A stretch of 64,000 nucleotides of DNA, taken from assembly GCF_000383095.1 (NCBI RefSeq), contig NZ_AORL01000025.1, forward strand, positions 1 to 64,000, given 5' to 3'. A program made the position numbers and the translations under genes. This document shows, piece by piece, positions 36,394-46,331 of the stretch; position 1 is the stretch's first letter, and each line of letters opens with the position of its first letter. The notes beneath the pieces were generated by a model that worked only from the letters and a program-made list of their open reading frames with translations, ran no database searches and was not told the origin of the DNA. Source of the stretch: Sphingomonas sp. PR090111-T3T-6A. GTDB taxonomy: Bacteria > Pseudomonadota > Alphaproteobacteria > Sphingomonadales > Sphingomonadaceae.

Positions 36394-36849
36394 TCAGGCG
36401 CGGACCGTCTTGGCGATCGCGTCGAGCAGGCCGTTGACGAAGCCCTTCTCGCGCTTGTCGTAGAAGGCCGCCGCCACGTCGACATATTCGGAGATCGCCG
36501 TCGCCACCGACACGTCCGGCCGCGCCAGCAGCTCGTAAGCCCCCGCGCGCAGGATCTGGCGCATCGGCTTGTCGAGGCGGTCCATCGTCCAGCCGGCGGC
36601 GAGGCGCTCGGCGATCAGGCCGTCCAGCTCCTCGCGGCGGGCGTCGACGCCCTTCACGACGTCATCGAAAAAGCTCACCTCGGCATAGGCATATTCGACA
36701 TCGTCGATGGTCGCGCCCAGCCGATGCTGGTGGAACTCGGTGAGCAGCAGGACGAGCGGCGTGCCCTCCATCTCCTGCTGGTAGAGCGCCTGGACGGCGG
36801 CGAGCCGCGCCGCCGAACGGGCGCGGGAGCGTGCGGGTTTCTGGGTCAT
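36394..36849 (-). CDS. nusB: Transcription antitermination factor NusB
   Basis: A 151-aa all-helical protein: ARLAAVQALYQQEMEGTPL, then ILRAGAYELLARPDVSVATA, EYVDVAAAF and EKGFVNGLLDAIAK are the NusB blocks. With NusE it binds boxA RNA and stimulates antitermination at rRNA operons. Upstream, hisD ends seven bases before its ATG, so it is probably in the his transcript. Confidence 0.94.
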   Translation of the reverse strand: MTQKPARSRARSAARLAAVQALYQQEMEGTPLVLLLTEFHQHRLGATIDDVEYAYAEVSFFDDVVKGVDARREELDGLIAERLAAGWTMDRLDKPMRQILRAGAYELLARPDVSVATAISEYVDVAAAFYDKREKGFVNGLLDAIAKTVRA

Positions 36850-36855
36850 GATCTC

Positions 36856-38148
36856 TTACTGTTGCAGCCGCAGCGCGACCGAGCGGCCGTGCGCGGGAAG
36901 CCCCTCCGCCTCCGCCAGCGCGACGGCCGCCGGGCCGATGCGCTGGATCGAGGAGGCGTCGCAGGCGAGGAAGCTGGTGCGCTTCATGAAATCGAGCACC
37001 GACAGGCCCGACGCGAAGCGCGCGCGCCGGCCGGTGGGAAGCACATGGTTCGGCCCGCCGACATAATCGCCGACCGCCTCGGGCGTGTGGCGGCCGAGGA
37101 ACACCGATCCGGCATGGCGGACGCGCGCGAACAGCGGCTCGGGATCGTCGACGGCGAGTTCGAGATGCTCGGGCGCGAGACGGTCGCAGAGCGGAATCGC
37201 GTTGGCCAGATCGGACACGAGGATGATCGCGCCATTGTCCGTCCAGCTCTGCGTCGCGACCGCGCTGGTGGCGAGCGTTTCGAGCTGGCGGGCGACGGCG
37301 TCCGCCACCTTGTCGGCGAAGGCCGCGTCGTCGGTGAACAGGATCGACTGGCTGGTCGGGTCATGCTCGGCTTGGCTCAACAGGTCGGCGGCGATCCAGT
37401 CGGGGTCGTTCTGCCCATCGGCGACGACGACGATCTCGGAGGGGCCGGCCACCATGTCGATGCCGACGCGGCCGTAGAGCTGGCGCTTGGCCTCGGCCAC
37501 CCAGGCGTTGCCGGGGCCGACGATCACGTCGACCGGGGCAACCCGCTCGGTGCCATAAGCCAATGCGCCGACCGCCTGCGCGCCGCCGATGCGATACATC
37601 TCGTCGACGCCGGCGATCTCGGCCGCCGCCAGCACGAGCGGGTTGAGCACGCCGCCCGGCGTCGGCACCACCATCGCGAGCCGCGAGACGCCCGCCACCT
37701 TGGCGGGGATCGCGTTCATCAGCACCGAGGAGGGATAGGCCGCCCGACCGCCGGGCACATAGAGGCCCGCCGAATCGACCGCGCTCCAGCGCGCGCCGAT
37801 GCGGACGCCGGCTGCATCGGTGTGGTCGCGATTCTCGGGGCGCTGGGCTGCGTGGTAGACGCGGATGCGTTCGGCTGCGAGTTCGATCGCCTCGCGGAGC
37901 TTCGGCTCCAGCCCGTCGAGCGCGGCGCGGCGGGTGGCCTTGTCGATCTCCCAGCCGCTCTGAGCGAGGTCATGGCCGTCGAACTTCAGCGTCCGCTCGG
38001 CCACCGCCGCGTCGCCGCGCGCGCGGACATCGGCCAGAATCTCGGAGACGGCGGCGGAGACATCCGCATCCGCCTCGCGCCGGGCGTCGACCAGCGCGGC
38101 GAAATCCGCCTCGAAGCTCGCGTCGGCGGCGTTGAGCTTAAGCGGCAT
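36856..38148 (-). CDS. hisD: Histidinol dehydrogenase
   Basis: A 430-aa protein. [63 protein letters not shown] and the catalytic EH in LAPEHLEL are all intact. It is a Zn2+ enzyme that oxidises L-histidinol to histidine with two NAD+. The start overlaps the hisG end by 11 bases, forming a hisG-hisD-nusB unit. Confidence 0.96.
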   Translation of the reverse strand: MPLKLNAADASFEADFAALVDARREADADVSAAVSEILADVRARGDAAVAERTLKFDGHDLAQSGWEIDKATRRAALDGLEPKLREAIELAAERIRVYHAAQRPENRDHTDAAGVRIGARWSAVDSAGLYVPGGRAAYPSSVLMNAIPAKVAGVSRLAMVVPTPGGVLNPLVLAAAEIAGVDEMYRIGGAQAVGALAYGTERVAPVDVIVGPGNAWVAEAKRQLYGRVGIDMVAGPSEIVVVADGQNDPDWIAADLLSQAEHDPTSQSILFTDDAAFADKVADAVARQLETLATSAVATQSWTDNGAIILVSDLANAIPLCDRLAPEHLELAVDDPEPLFARVRHAGSVFLGRHTPEAVGDYVGGPNHVLPTGRRARFASGLSVLDFMKRTSFLACDASSIQRIGPAAVALAEAEGLPAHGRSVALRLQQ

Positions 38149-38806
38149 CGCGCATCTCCTGCGCGGCGGCGCGGAAGCCGGCGACCAGCGGGCCGAGCGT
38201 GTCGGCGCGCGTCTTGAAGGCGGCGCGGTTGACGATCAGCCGGGCGGAGACCTCCGCGATCGTCTCGACCTCGACGAGGCCATTCTCCTTGAGCGTGCGG
38301 CCCGACGACACGAGATCGACGATGCGTGTCGCGAGGCCCAGCACCGGGGCGATCTCCATCGCGCCGTTGAGCTTCACGCACTCGGCCTGCACGCCGCGCG
38401 CCTCGAAATGGCGGCGGGTGATATGCGGATATTTGGTCGCGACGCGGACATGGCTCCACTCGCGCGGATCGTCGCTGGCGGCGAGGCCGGCGGGCTCGGC
38501 CACCGAAATGCGGCAATGCCCGATGCCGAGATCGACCGGGGCATAAAGCTCCGAATAATCGAACTCCATCAGCACGTCCGATCCGACGATGCCGAGCTGC
38601 GCCGCGCCATGCGCGACGAAGGTGGCGACGTCGAAGGCGCGGACGCGGATCAGCTCGATGTCGGCGCGATCGGTCTTGAAGCGCAGCGCGCGCGAATCCG
38701 GGTCGCTGAACGCTGGCTCGGGGCGGATACCGGCGCGCGCCAGCATCGGCAGCGCCTCCGACAGGATGCGCCCCTTCGGCACGGCGAGGATCACGGGCTC
38801 AGGCAT
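38138..38806 (-). CDS. hisG: ATP phosphoribosyltransferase, short form
   Basis: A 222-aa protein: [40 protein letters not shown] and the PRPP loop [20 protein letters not shown]-like segment are typical. It lacks the C-terminal regulatory domain of long HisG, so it should need HisZ, the regulatory subunit, for activity and feedback by histidine. No hisZ lies nearby. It is the first step of histidine synthesis. An ATG 12 codons upstream is possible but less like homologues. Confidence 0.94.
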   Translation of the reverse strand: MPEPVILAVPKGRILSEALPMLARAGIRPEPAFSDPDSRALRFKTDRADIELIRVRAFDVATFVAHGAAQLGIVGSDVLMEFDYSELYAPVDLGIGHCRISVAEPAGLAASDDPREWSHVRVATKYPHITRRHFEARGVQAECVKLNGAMEIAPVLGLATRIVDLVSSGRTLKENGLVEVETIAEVSARLIVNRAAFKTRADTLGPLVAGFRAAAQEMRDAA

Positions 38807-38847
38807 GGCGCGTCCGATAGCGGGAGAGCGCCTTTCCGGCAAGGAAG

Positions 38848-39549
38848 TCAGGCGCGATCCAGCTCGGGATAATGGCGGAAGATGCCGTCGCCGAACGGCA
38901 GCCGCCGGTCGGAGGCGAGATAGCCGGCCAGTTCGGGCAGCGCCGCCACCCGATCATGGAGTGCCGTGACCGCCGGACAATCGTGCTCTACTGCCCCCAT
39001 CCGGCGGGGGAAAGCGAAGCGCAGCCCCTCGACGAGGTGGAAGAGCGACAGGTCGGCATAGCTCCACCGTGCGCCGGTCAGCCAGTCGCCGGCCGAGCGT
39101 GCCAGCGCGCGCTCGAACCAGCCGAGGAATTTGGGGATGCGCTCGTCGCGGAAGCTCTGCGCGGCGCGGGCCGCCTCGGGCTTCTGGTCCTCGTAATAAG
39201 CGGAAGCGGCGACGGGATGGTGGACGTCATGCGCTTCGGCCACCATGTCGGCGATGGTGAGCTGCGCCTGGTGCGCGAAGTGGCGGCCGGCGGGATCGCC
39301 GGGCGCGAGGTCGTGCGTGTCGCCCAGATGGAGCAGGATGGCGGCGACCTGCGCGATCACCAGCCCGTCCGCCACCAGATAGGGCGGCGCGAAGGGCTCG
39401 GGGAGGCGGGCGTGCATGTCCGCCATCAGCCCGTCCTCGCCCAGCTCGCGCGCCTTGTCGGCATAGGCGATGCCGCCGGCCTCGAGCGCGAGGCGGACGA
39501 ACTCGCCGCGTCCGGGGATGGTGGGCCAATACCAGAGTTCATAGGCCAT
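38848..39549 (-). CDS. Glutathione S-transferase family protein
   Basis: A 233-aa protein: [20 protein letters not shown] is a GST N-terminal start with a Tyr/Arg-rich active-site region as in sigma/alpha-like bacterial GSTs. [11 protein letters not shown] follows, then a helical C-domain with [20 protein letters not shown]. The family detoxifies electrophiles or acts on a specific metabolite; the substrate is unknown. It stands alone, 41 bases upstream of hisG on the same strand. Confidence 0.88.
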   Translation of the reverse strand: MAYELWYWPTIPGRGEFVRLALEAGGIAYADKARELGEDGLMADMHARLPEPFAPPYLVADGLVIAQVAAILLHLGDTHDLAPGDPAGRHFAHQAQLTIADMVAEAHDVHHPVAASAYYEDQKPEAARAAQSFRDERIPKFLGWFERALARSAGDWLTGARWSYADLSLFHLVEGLRFAFPRRMGAVEHDCPAVTALHDRVAALPELAGYLASDRRLPFGDGIFRHYPELDRA

Positions 39550-39613
39550 GCCGCTCTCCTCTCCTGCTCCCAACGAGCGGGGGTGGAGATCGGCGCCATG
39601 GCCTCTGGCGGCG

Positions 39614-39901
39614 TCAGGCCTCGCCGGGCGCGCGCGCCTTGATCGCGAGCGCATGGACGCGCTCGACCAGCAGCTCGGCCAGCGCCTGATTCACCAGCCG
39701 CTGGCGGGCGACGCGGTTCAGGCCTTCGAAGGCGGGTACGACGATCTCGACGGTGAAGTGGCTTTCGCCGCGCGAATCATGGCCGGCATGGCCGCGATGC
39801 TTCTCGCTGTCGTCGATCACGGCGAGCTGTGTCGGGGATAGGGCGGCGGTGAGGCGGCGGGCGATTTCGGCGGCGACGGGGCCGGTGGAAGCTGTGGTCA
39901 T
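39614..39901 (-). CDS. bolA: BolA-family protein
   Basis: A 95-aa protein: AVIDDSEKHRGHAGH, then ESHFTVEIVVPAFEGLNRVA, RQRLVNQALAELL and HALAIKARAPGE are the BolA signature. BolA proteins bind Fe-S clusters with monothiol glutaredoxins (Grx4/GrxD) in iron regulation and cluster delivery. The conserved His residues are present. It is divergent from the J-domain gene with 36 bases between starts. Confidence 0.93.
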   Translation of the reverse strand: MTTASTGPVAAEIARRLTAALSPTQLAVIDDSEKHRGHAGHDSRGESHFTVEIVVPAFEGLNRVARQRLVNQALAELLVERVHALAIKARAPGEA

Positions 39902-39937
39902 CCGCCCTATATAGCGGGCTTTGCCGAAAGACGGGGA

Positions 39938-40555
39938 GTGAAGTTGGCGGACGAAGACGGCCGGAGGAGGAGCCCGCGTTTCCACGGGCGCGTCGAGAGC
40001 GGGCGGATGTGCGAGGAGCCGGGCTGCGATCTGCCGGGCGAGTTCCGCGCGCCCGCCGGCGAGCGCACGCGGAACGACGGCCCGCCGCACTACCGCTGGT
40101 TCTGCCTCGATCATGTCCGCGCCTTCAACGCCCGCTACAATTTCTTCGCCGGGATGGACGCCGAGGCGATCGAGGCGGCGCAGCGCCCCTATGCCGGCTG
40201 GGAGCGCGAGACACGCGCCTTCAGCCATGTCGGTGCCGATCTCCCGCCGCGCTGGTCCGACTTCGGCGATCCGCTCGATGCGATCGGCGCGCGCTTCCGC
40301 AAGCGCATGGACGAAGCCCGCGCCGAGCAGGCGACACGCGCCGACGGCCGCCCCCTCGGCCGCGAGGATCGCCAGTCATTGAAGGTGCTCGGCCTCGGTA
40401 TCGATGCGGACCGCCGGGCGCTGCGTGCGCGCTATGCCGAGCTGGTCCGCCAGTACCACCCCGACCGCAATGGCGGGGACCGATCCCATGAGAAGGCTTT
40501 GCAGGACGTGATCGCGGCCTATACGCAGCTCAAGTCCGCACCCGCATTCGCCTGA
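39938..40555 (+). CDS. J-domain (DnaJ-like) protein
   Basis: A 205-aa protein. The first 70 residues include a Cys/His pattern ([19 protein letters not shown], then [13 protein letters not shown]) that could bind a metal. The C-terminal about 60 residues form a J domain, [20 protein letters not shown] followed by the catalytic HPD in [12 protein letters not shown]. It would stimulate an Hsp70 partner. Start is GTG. The same arrangement before cobS is common in sphingomonads, but a functional link is unknown. Confidence 0.87.
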   Translation: MKLADEDGRRRSPRFHGRVESGRMCEEPGCDLPGEFRAPAGERTRNDGPPHYRWFCLDHVRAFNARYNFFAGMDAEAIEAAQRPYAGWERETRAFSHVGADLPPRWSDFGDPLDAIGARFRKRMDEARAEQATRADGRPLGREDRQSLKVLGLGIDADRRALRARYAELVRQYHPDRNGGDRSHEKALQDVIAAYTQLKSAPAFA

Positions 40556-40581
40556 GTCCGCACAAGAAGGTTCGACACGCA

Positions 40582-41586
40582 ATGGCCGACATCCCCAACA
40601 TCCAGCCCGACGCCCGCAGCGACACGCTGCTCGCCGCCCCCGACAAGATGGTGAAGGTGCGCGACCTGTTCGGGCTCGATTCGGACATGGAGGTGCCCGC
40701 CTTCTCCGAAGCCGACGAGCGCGTGCCCGATCTCGATCCGGCCTATGTGTTCGACCCGGAGACGACGACGGCCATCCTCGCCGGCTTCGCGCACAACCGC
40801 CGCGTGATGGTGCAGGGCTATCACGGCACGGGTAAGTCGTCGCACATCGAGCAGGTGGCGGCGCGCTTGAACTGGCCGTGCATCCGCATCAACCTCGACG
40901 CGCATGTCAGCCGTATCGACCTGATCGGCCGCGACGCCATCGTGCTGCGCGACGGCAAGCAGGTGACCGAGTTCCGCGAGGGCCTGCTGCCGTGGGCGCT
41001 CCAGACGCCGACGGCGCTGGTGTTCGACGAATATGACGCCGGCCGCCCGGACGTGATGTTCGTGATCCAGCGCGTGCTGGAGGCGGAGGGCAAGCTCACC
41101 CTGCTCGACCAGAATCGCGTGATCCGCGCCAACCCGTGGTTCCGCCTGTTCGCGACCGCCAACACGGTGGGCCTCGGCGACACATCGGGCCTCTACCACG
41201 GCACCCAGCAGATCAATCAGGGCCAGATGGACCGCTGGAACATCGTGGTCACGCTCAACTATCTGCCCGCGGCCACCGAGGCGCGGATCGTGCTCGCCAA
41301 GTCGGGCGAATATGACAGCGTCGACGGCAAGCAGACGGTCGACCGCATGGTGAAGGTCGCCGATCTCACGCGTCAGGGCTTCATGGCCGGCGACATCTCG
41401 ACCGTGATGAGCCCGCGCACCGTGATCTCCTGGGCGCAGAACGCGCTGATCTTCGGCGATGTCGGCACCGCCTTCCGCATGAGCTTCCTCAACCGCTGCG
41501 ACGAGGCCGAGCGCTCGCTGATCGCCGAATATTATCAGCGCGTGTTCGGCAAGGATCTGCCCGAGAGCGTGGTGAGGAAGGGATGA
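40582..41586 (+). CDS. cobS: Cobaltochelatase subunit CobS (MoxR-type AAA+)
   Basis: A 334-aa AAA+ ATPase: Walker [11 protein letters not shown] (about residue 80), [16 protein letters not shown], Walker [11 protein letters not shown] and [10 protein letters not shown] as sensor region match CobS closely. With CobT and CobN it inserts cobalt into hydrogenobyrinate a,c-diamide in aerobic B12 synthesis. No other cob gene is near, so a chelatase-like role for another substrate remains possible. Confidence 0.92.
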   Translation: MADIPNIQPDARSDTLLAAPDKMVKVRDLFGLDSDMEVPAFSEADERVPDLDPAYVFDPETTTAILAGFAHNRRVMVQGYHGTGKSSHIEQVAARLNWPCIRINLDAHVSRIDLIGRDAIVLRDGKQVTEFREGLLPWALQTPTALVFDEYDAGRPDVMFVIQRVLEAEGKLTLLDQNRVIRANPWFRLFATANTVGLGDTSGLYHGTQQINQGQMDRWNIVVTLNYLPAATEARIVLAKSGEYDSVDGKQTVDRMVKVADLTRQGFMAGDISTVMSPRTVISWAQNALIFGDVGTAFRMSFLNRCDEAERSLIAEYYQRVFGKDLPESVVRKG

Positions 41587-41591
41587 TCGGC

Positions 41592-41738
41592 CATCCTCCC
41601 CAGCATGGGGAGGGGGACCGCTCGCAGAGCGGTGGAGGGGTGTCCGCGCCGGAAGAGCGCATGACCCTCGCCACGGGCGGCATCACCCCTCCGCCACCGG
41701 CTTCGCCGGCGGTCCCCCTCCCCGTGCCGGGGAGGATG
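41592..41738. repeat. Long palindromic repeat between cobS and cobT
   Basis: Two imperfect inverted arms of about 50 bases: the left starts CATCCTCCCCAGCATGGGGA and the right ends CCCCGTGCCGGGGAGGATG. Each arm itself contains two hairpins (CTCCCC/GGGGAG and ACCGCTC/GAGCGGT or CCACCGGC/GCCGGCGG). It resembles the MITE-like extragenic elements of alphaproteobacteria. It separates two genes of one complex and ends four bases before the cobT ATG. Confidence 0.85.
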
Positions 41739-41741
41739 TAG

Positions 41742-43580
41742 ATGGCCGAGCAGAACCCCCTCGAATCCTTCCGCCTCGCGCTGGCCGGCGCGACGCGGGC
41801 GATCGCGCACGAGCCCGAGGTGGAACTCGGCTATTCGGCGGACACGCCGGTGCAGAGCGGCAAGACGGTCAAGGTGCCGATGCCGGGCCGCACCCTCCCC
41901 GCCGATCAGGTGGCCGAGGCGCGCGGTGCGGCGGACGCCTTCGCGCTGCGCCTGAGACACCACGACGCGCTGCTCCACAATCGCGCCGCGCCGGGCGATC
42001 CGATCGCGCGCGCGGTGTTCGACGCGGTCGAGCAGGCGCGCGTCGAGGCGCTGGGCTCGCGCGGCATGGACGGCATCGCCGCCAACCTCACCACCGCGCT
42101 CGAGGCCCGGATGCGCGCCGATCCGATCGTCCGCGCCCGCACCCGCGAGGAAGTGCCGCTGTCGACCGCCATCGGCCTGATGGTGCGCGAGCGGTTGACC
42201 GGACAAGCCGTGCCCGAGCGCGCGAAGGGCGGCCTCGAGCTGGTCCGCGAATGGGTGGAGGAGAAGGCCGGCACCGATCTCGACGCGCTCGGCCTTGCGC
42301 TCGACGACCAGTCCGCCTTCGCGCAGCTCGCCACCAGGCTGCTCCACGACCTCCAGCTCGTTGAGGCCGAGCTTCCTCCCGAATGGGAGCCCGAGGAGGG
42401 CGACGAGGAGGAAGAAGGCCAGGACGACGAGCAGCAGGGCGAGACCGACGAGGAGCGCGAGGGCGACGGCGCCGGCCCGCAGGACAAGATGGATGTCCGC
42501 TCGGAAGCCGATCAGGGTGAGGCCGACGAGCAGGACGAAGGCGAGACCGAGCGCGATTCGATGGCCGAGGAGGAAGGCGGTCTCGGCGACGATGGCGAGG
42601 AAGGGGCCGCCCCTGCCCGCCCCAACCGCCCGCTCTCCGATCTGTCACCGCAGTTCGACTATCAGGCCTACACCACCCGCTTCGACGAGGTGGTCGATGC
42701 CGCGACGCTCTGCGACGAGGAGGAGCTGACGCGGCTGCGGGCCTATCTCGACCAGCAGCTCACCCATTTGCAGGGCGCGGTCACCAAGCTCGCCAACCGG
42801 CTCCAGCGCCGCCTGATGGCACAGCAGAGCCGCTCGTGGGATTTCGATCAGGAGGAAGGGATACTCGACGCCGCGCGGCTCGCCCGCGTGATCGTCAACC
42901 CGATGCTGTCGCTGTCCTACAAGGTGGAGCGTGACACGGAGTTCCGCGACACGGTGGTCACACTGCTGATCGACAATTCGGGCTCGATGCGCGGGCGGCC
43001 GATCTCGATCGCGGCGATCAGCGCCGACATTCTCGCGCGCACGCTGGAGCGCTGCGGGGTGAAGACCGAGATCCTCGGCTTCACCACCCGCGCGTGGAAG
43101 GGCGGGCAGAGCCGCGAGGCGTGGCTCGCCGCCGGGCGTCCGCCGATGCCGGGGCGCCTCAACGACCTCCGGCATATCGTCTACAAGAATGCCGACGATC
43201 CCTGGCGGCGCGCGCGCAAGAATCTCGGGCTGATGATGCGCGAGGGGCTGCTCAAGGAGAATATCGACGGCGAGGCGCTGCTCTGGGCGCATCACCGCCT
43301 GATCGCGCGGCCCGAGGAGCGGCGCATCCTGATGGTGATCTCCGACGGCGCGCCGGTCGATGACTCGACGCTCAGCGTCAACAGCGGCTCCTATCTGGAG
43401 AAGCATCTCCGGCAGGTGATCCACTGGATCGAGACGCGATCGCCGGTGCAGCTCGTGGCGATCGGTATCGGCCATGACGTCACGCGCTATTACAGCCGCG
43501 CGGTGACGATCATGGACGCAGAGCAACTGGGGGGTACAATGGTCGGCCAGCTCGCCGATCTGTTCGACGAAGCGGCCTAG
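41742..43580 (+). CDS. cobT: Cobaltochelatase subunit CobT
   Basis: A 612-aa protein with the CobT N-domain ([20 protein letters not shown]), a very acidic middle (Glu/Asp runs from about residue 205 to 290) and a C-terminal VWA domain. Its MIDAS is [11 protein letters not shown] (D-x-S-x-S), followed by [16 protein letters not shown]. It forms the AAA+ chelatase motor with CobS. The palindromic repeat occupies the space where its ribosome-binding site should be (GGAGGATGTAG remains). Confidence 0.92.
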   Translation: MAEQNPLESFRLALAGATRAIAHEPEVELGYSADTPVQSGKTVKVPMPGRTLPADQVAEARGAADAFALRLRHHDALLHNRAAPGDPIARAVFDAVEQARVEALGSRGMDGIAANLTTALEARMRADPIVRARTREEVPLSTAIGLMVRERLTGQAVPERAKGGLELVREWVEEKAGTDLDALGLALDDQSAFAQLATRLLHDLQLVEAELPPEWEPEEGDEEEEGQDDEQQGETDEEREGDGAGPQDKMDVRSEADQGEADEQDEGETERDSMAEEEGGLGDDGEEGAAPARPNRPLSDLSPQFDYQAYTTRFDEVVDAATLCDEEELTRLRAYLDQQLTHLQGAVTKLANRLQRRLMAQQSRSWDFDQEEGILDAARLARVIVNPMLSLSYKVERDTEFRDTVVTLLIDNSGSMRGRPISIAAISADILARTLERCGVKTEILGFTTRAWKGGQSREAWLAAGRPPMPGRLNDLRHIVYKNADDPWRRARKNLGLMMREGLLKENIDGEALLWAHHRLIARPEERRILMVISDGAPVDDSTLSVNSGSYLEKHLRQVIHWIETRSPVQLVAIGIGHDVTRYYSRAVTIMDAEQLGGTMVGQLADLFDEAA

Positions 43581-43588
43581 CGGGGCGT

Positions 43589-43618
43589 GGAGGCCGGGCG
43601 CTAGCCCACCCGGCCTCC
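43589..43618. terminator. Hairpin after cobT
   Basis: GGAGGCCGGG and CCCGGCCTCC pair around a 10-base loop just beyond the cobT stop, between convergent genes. There is no T-run, so it is probably a weak or Rho-assisted terminator. Confidence 0.55.
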
Positions 43619-43679
43619 GTCCTCGATACGCAACGCGAGGCGATCCGATGCGGCGCCTTCTAGCAGCCGAACCTGAACC

Positions 43680-44057
43680 TCAGCAGTCTCGCCCGACGGC
43701 GTTGCCCGCCAGAGCGCCCACGCCGCCGCCGATGATGGTTCCGGCCGTCCTGTCCCCGTAACCGGCCACCGCATTGCCGAGCAGGCCGCCGGCGATCGCG
43801 CCGATGATCGTGCCGGTGGTGCCGTCGTGGCAGCGGTGACGGTCGGGGCGGCCGCGCCTGTCATGACGGCCCGGCCCATCGCGATAGCCGCGCCCGTCGC
43901 GATAGCCGGGGCCGCCGTCGCGATACTCACGCTCGCTCCAGCCGTCCCGGTCGTGCCGCCCGCCATAATATTGCGCATCGGCCGCAAAGGGGGCCGCCGT
44001 CATCGAGAGCGCGACCAGCGCACTCATGACTTTCAGCGAAAGCGCCCGACGCGCCAT
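43680..44057 (-). CDS. Glycine-zipper 2TM-type secreted or membrane protein
   Basis: A 125-aa protein with a signal peptide (MARRALSLKVMSALVALSMT, cleavage near ADAQ), an Arg/Asp/Gly/Tyr-rich linker with repeats of GYRDG, and a glycine-zipper hairpin (GTIIGAIAGGLLGNAVAG, then GTIIGGGVGALAGNAVG). Such zippers insert in or associate with the outer membrane (SlyB/RcnB-like). Exact role is unknown. An ATG five codons upstream is less consistent with the signal peptide. Confidence 0.75.
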   Translation of the reverse strand: MARRALSLKVMSALVALSMTAAPFAADAQYYGGRHDRDGWSEREYRDGGPGYRDGRGYRDGPGRHDRRGRPDRHRCHDGTTGTIIGAIAGGLLGNAVAGYGDRTAGTIIGGGVGALAGNAVGRDC

Positions 44058-44235
44058 GGCGAACCTCCTCAACTCGACAAACCCCCGACCGCGACTCGGC
44101 CTGGACAGGCACTGCGGTCATCCGATGAGCTTCTTTTCACACGATCCGGGTGACAAGCGCCTGAACATAGACGTTAGCCGCCGTTCAGGATCAAGGCGGC
44201 TTCCCCGCGCCAGCGCCGCCGCTAGAAGGACAAGG

Positions 44236-45201
44236 ATGCATCGCCTTGCCTTCCTCGCCGCGCTGGTCGCGCTCGCTCCGGTTCCGCTGGCTTTCCGTTC
44301 CGCGGCCGAGGGGCTGACGGCGACTCCGGTCGCGCTCGATACGGCCGATCCGGGGCAGCGGATGGCAGGGAAGCTGCGCTATCTCGGCGGCTGGGTGCTG
44401 AAGGGAAGCGACCGGCGATTCGGCGGCGTCTCGTCGATGACGCTTCAGGACGGGCATTTCGTGATGCTGAGCGACGGCGGCGTGGTGACGCGCTTCCGCT
44501 TCGACGGGCGCACCGGCGCGGTCGGCGACTATGCGATGAGCGAGCTGCCCGATGGCCCCGGCGACGGCACGCGCAAGGTGGACCGGGACAGCGAATCCTC
44601 CACCTATGATCCGGTCTCCGGCCACGTCTGGGCGGGATTCGAGACGCGTAACCAGATCTGGCGCTACACCAAGGGCTTCGCGACGGCCGACGGCCATGCC
44701 GCGCCGCCGATGATGGACTCATGGCCGCACAATGAGGGCGCCGAGGCGATGGTGCGGCTGCGCGACGGCCGTTTCCTCGTCTTCGACGAGACGCGCAAGC
44801 GCAAGGACGGCAGCCATCTGGTGCTGCTCTTCCCCGGCGATCCGGTGGAGGGCGCGAAGCCCGTGCCCTTCGGCTACCGTGGTCCGGGGCCGGGCTTCGC
44901 GCCCACCGACGCGGCCGAGCTGCCCGATGGGCGCGTGGTGGTGCTCCATCGCCGGTTCAGCGTGACGAGCGGCTTCTCGGCGGCGATCGCCATCCTCGAT
45001 CCAAAGGGAATCGCGAAGGACAGCGTGGTGACGGGCAAGACCGTCGCCTTCCTCCGCCCGCCGCTCACCGTCGACAATATGGAGGCGCTGGCGATCGATT
45101 CGCGGGGCGGCCGGACGGTGCTGTGGATCGCGTCGGACGACAATTACTTCGTCGCCGAGCGCACGCTGCTGATGGCGTTCGAGTTGCCCGCTGGCATCTG
45201 A
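44236..45201 (+). CDS. Esterase-like activity of phytase family protein
   Basis: A 321-aa secreted protein with a signal peptide (LAFLAALVALAPVPLAFRSA). A beta-propeller-like body has FGGVSSMTLQDGHFVMLSDG, RDSESSTYDPVSGHVWAGFE, NEGAEAMVRLRDGRFLVFDE and TVDNMEALAIDSRGG. These acidic blades match the phytase-like esterase family (PF13449), common in sphingomonad periplasm; the substrate is unknown. AGAAGGA precedes the ATG. Confidence 0.85.
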   Translation: MHRLAFLAALVALAPVPLAFRSAAEGLTATPVALDTADPGQRMAGKLRYLGGWVLKGSDRRFGGVSSMTLQDGHFVMLSDGGVVTRFRFDGRTGAVGDYAMSELPDGPGDGTRKVDRDSESSTYDPVSGHVWAGFETRNQIWRYTKGFATADGHAAPPMMDSWPHNEGAEAMVRLRDGRFLVFDETRKRKDGSHLVLLFPGDPVEGAKPVPFGYRGPGPGFAPTDAAELPDGRVVVLHRRFSVTSGFSAAIAILDPKGIAKDSVVTGKTVAFLRPPLTVDNMEALAIDSRGGRTVLWIASDDNYFVAERTLLMAFELPAGI

Positions 45202-45218
45202 GGACACGCAGACACACG

Positions 45219-45253
45219 AAAAGGCCTGCCGAACCGAAGTTCGCAGGCCTTTT
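45219..45253. terminator. Bidirectional intrinsic terminator
   Basis: AAAAGGCCTGC and GCAGGCCTTTT form an 11-bp stem with A- and T-tails on both sides, between the convergent esterase-like gene and rpmB. It can stop transcription in both directions. Confidence 0.92.
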
Positions 45254-45291
45254 TCGCGAAGCGTCCGGCCGGGCGGACCCGGCCGACGGGA

Positions 45292-45585
45292 TCAGGCGGC
45301 AGCGGCCGCCTTCTTCTTGACGATCTCGCGCTTCAGGCGACGGGCGCGCAGGCTGAGATCGCCGTCCGACGCCTTCACCAGCCAGTTGTCGAGGCCGCCA
45401 TTATGCTCGACCGAGCGCAGGCCGTGGGTCGAGACACGGAGCTTGACCGACTGGCCGAGCGTGTCAGAAATCAGCGTCACATTCTGCAGGTTCGGCAGGA
45501 AGGTACGCTTGGTCTTGTTGTTGGCGTGGGAGACATTGTGTCCCACCTGGCGGCCCTTGCCGGTCAGCTCGCAGATGCGCGACAT
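45292..45585 (-). CDS. rpmB: 50S ribosomal protein L28
   Basis: A 97-aa basic protein: [38 protein letters not shown] and [20 protein letters not shown] are L28 signatures. It is the alphaproteobacterial length, longer than the 78-aa E. coli protein because of a C-terminal extension ending KKKAAAAA. The frame is open upstream, but homology fixes this ATG. Confidence 0.96.
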   Translation of the reverse strand: MSRICELTGKGRQVGHNVSHANNKTKRTFLPNLQNVTLISDTLGQSVKLRVSTHGLRSVEHNGGLDNWLVKASDGDLSLRARRLKREIVKKKAAAAA

Positions 45586-45686
45586 GATTTCGTGTCCCAA
45601 AAAGAATCTGTTGCCGGGAAAGTCGGCGTCCCTAGTGGACACAGGCCGTTCGGTCAACCCGTAGACCCCGAGGAGAAGCTCCCGCC

Positions 45687-45971
45687 ATGCCGAAGTTCGC
45701 CATTATTGCCCGTGATCGTGCCGATGCAGGCAGTCTGCGCGCCGATACGCGGCCGCGCCATCTCGACCATCTGCGGTCCATTGTCGAGAGAATCACCGCC
45801 GCCGGCCCGATCGACGACGAATCGGGCAAGCCGGTGGGCTCGATCATCATCGCCGAGTTCGACGACATCGCCGCCGCCCGTGCCTTCGCCGATGCCGATC
45901 CCTATGCCGGGGCCGGCCTCTTCTCCTCGGTGACGGTCGAGCCGTGGCGGCAGGTCTTTCCTCAGGCGTAA
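45687..45971 (+). CDS. YciI-family protein
   Basis: A 94-aa protein of the dimeric ferredoxin-like YciI fold: [21 protein letters not shown] with the conserved His, and [20 protein letters not shown], whose ADADPY is the family hallmark. Function is not established; related proteins have dehalogenase- or isomerase-like pockets. GAGGAG lies upstream of the ATG. It is divergent from rpmB. Confidence 0.88.
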   Translation: MPKFAIIARDRADAGSLRADTRPRHLDHLRSIVERITAAGPIDDESGKPVGSIIIAEFDDIAAARAFADADPYAGAGLFSSVTVEPWRQVFPQA

Positions 45972-46032
45972 CGTGCAACCGCCCTTCGCATCGGGACGTT
46001 GACCCTGTTCCAAATAGGAGAGGGTTGAGGTC

Positions 46033-46257
46033 ATGCGTGCCATCCTCATGCTGCTGGTGATCGTGGTGCTGGTCGGCATCGCGGCGATTTCGCTAGGCTA
46101 TATCAATGTCAGCCAGACGCGCACGGCCGAGCTGCCGAAGATCGACGTGAAGGGCGGCGCCGCGCCGGCGTTCGACGTGAAGACCGCCAATGTCAGCGTC
46201 GGGCAGAGGAACGAGGTGGTGGCGGTGCCCACCGTCAACGTTCAGAAGCCGCGCTGA
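46033..46257 (+). CDS. Small membrane-anchored hypothetical protein
   Basis: A 74-aa protein with one N-terminal transmembrane helix (AILMLLVIVVLVGIAAISLG) and a short polar tail (ELPKIDVKGGAAPAFDVK, then VAVPTVNVQKPR). It is conserved in layout in sphingomonads as far as can be judged; no function is known. GGAGAGG precedes the ATG. It lies 61 bases after the YciI gene and 74 bases before tadA. Confidence 0.75.
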   Translation: MRAILMLLVIVVLVGIAAISLGYINVSQTRTAELPKIDVKGGAAPAFDVKTANVSVGQRNEVVAVPTVNVQKPR

Positions 46258-46331
46258 GGCGATGCACCTGCGCGGCCGTGCGGCCCACAACAGGCCTGAC
46301 GCGCGGCCGCCGGTCGGTTAAGGCCGCGTCC

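Noticed and set aside
36343-38217. 624-codon plus-strand frame over nusB and hisD
   Set aside because: Both genes on the minus strand are certain; the frame has shadow-type composition.
40582-43580. CobS/CobT as a MoxR-VWA defence or stress system
   Set aside because: Sequence blocks match cobaltochelatase subunits closely, including the acidic middle region of CobT.
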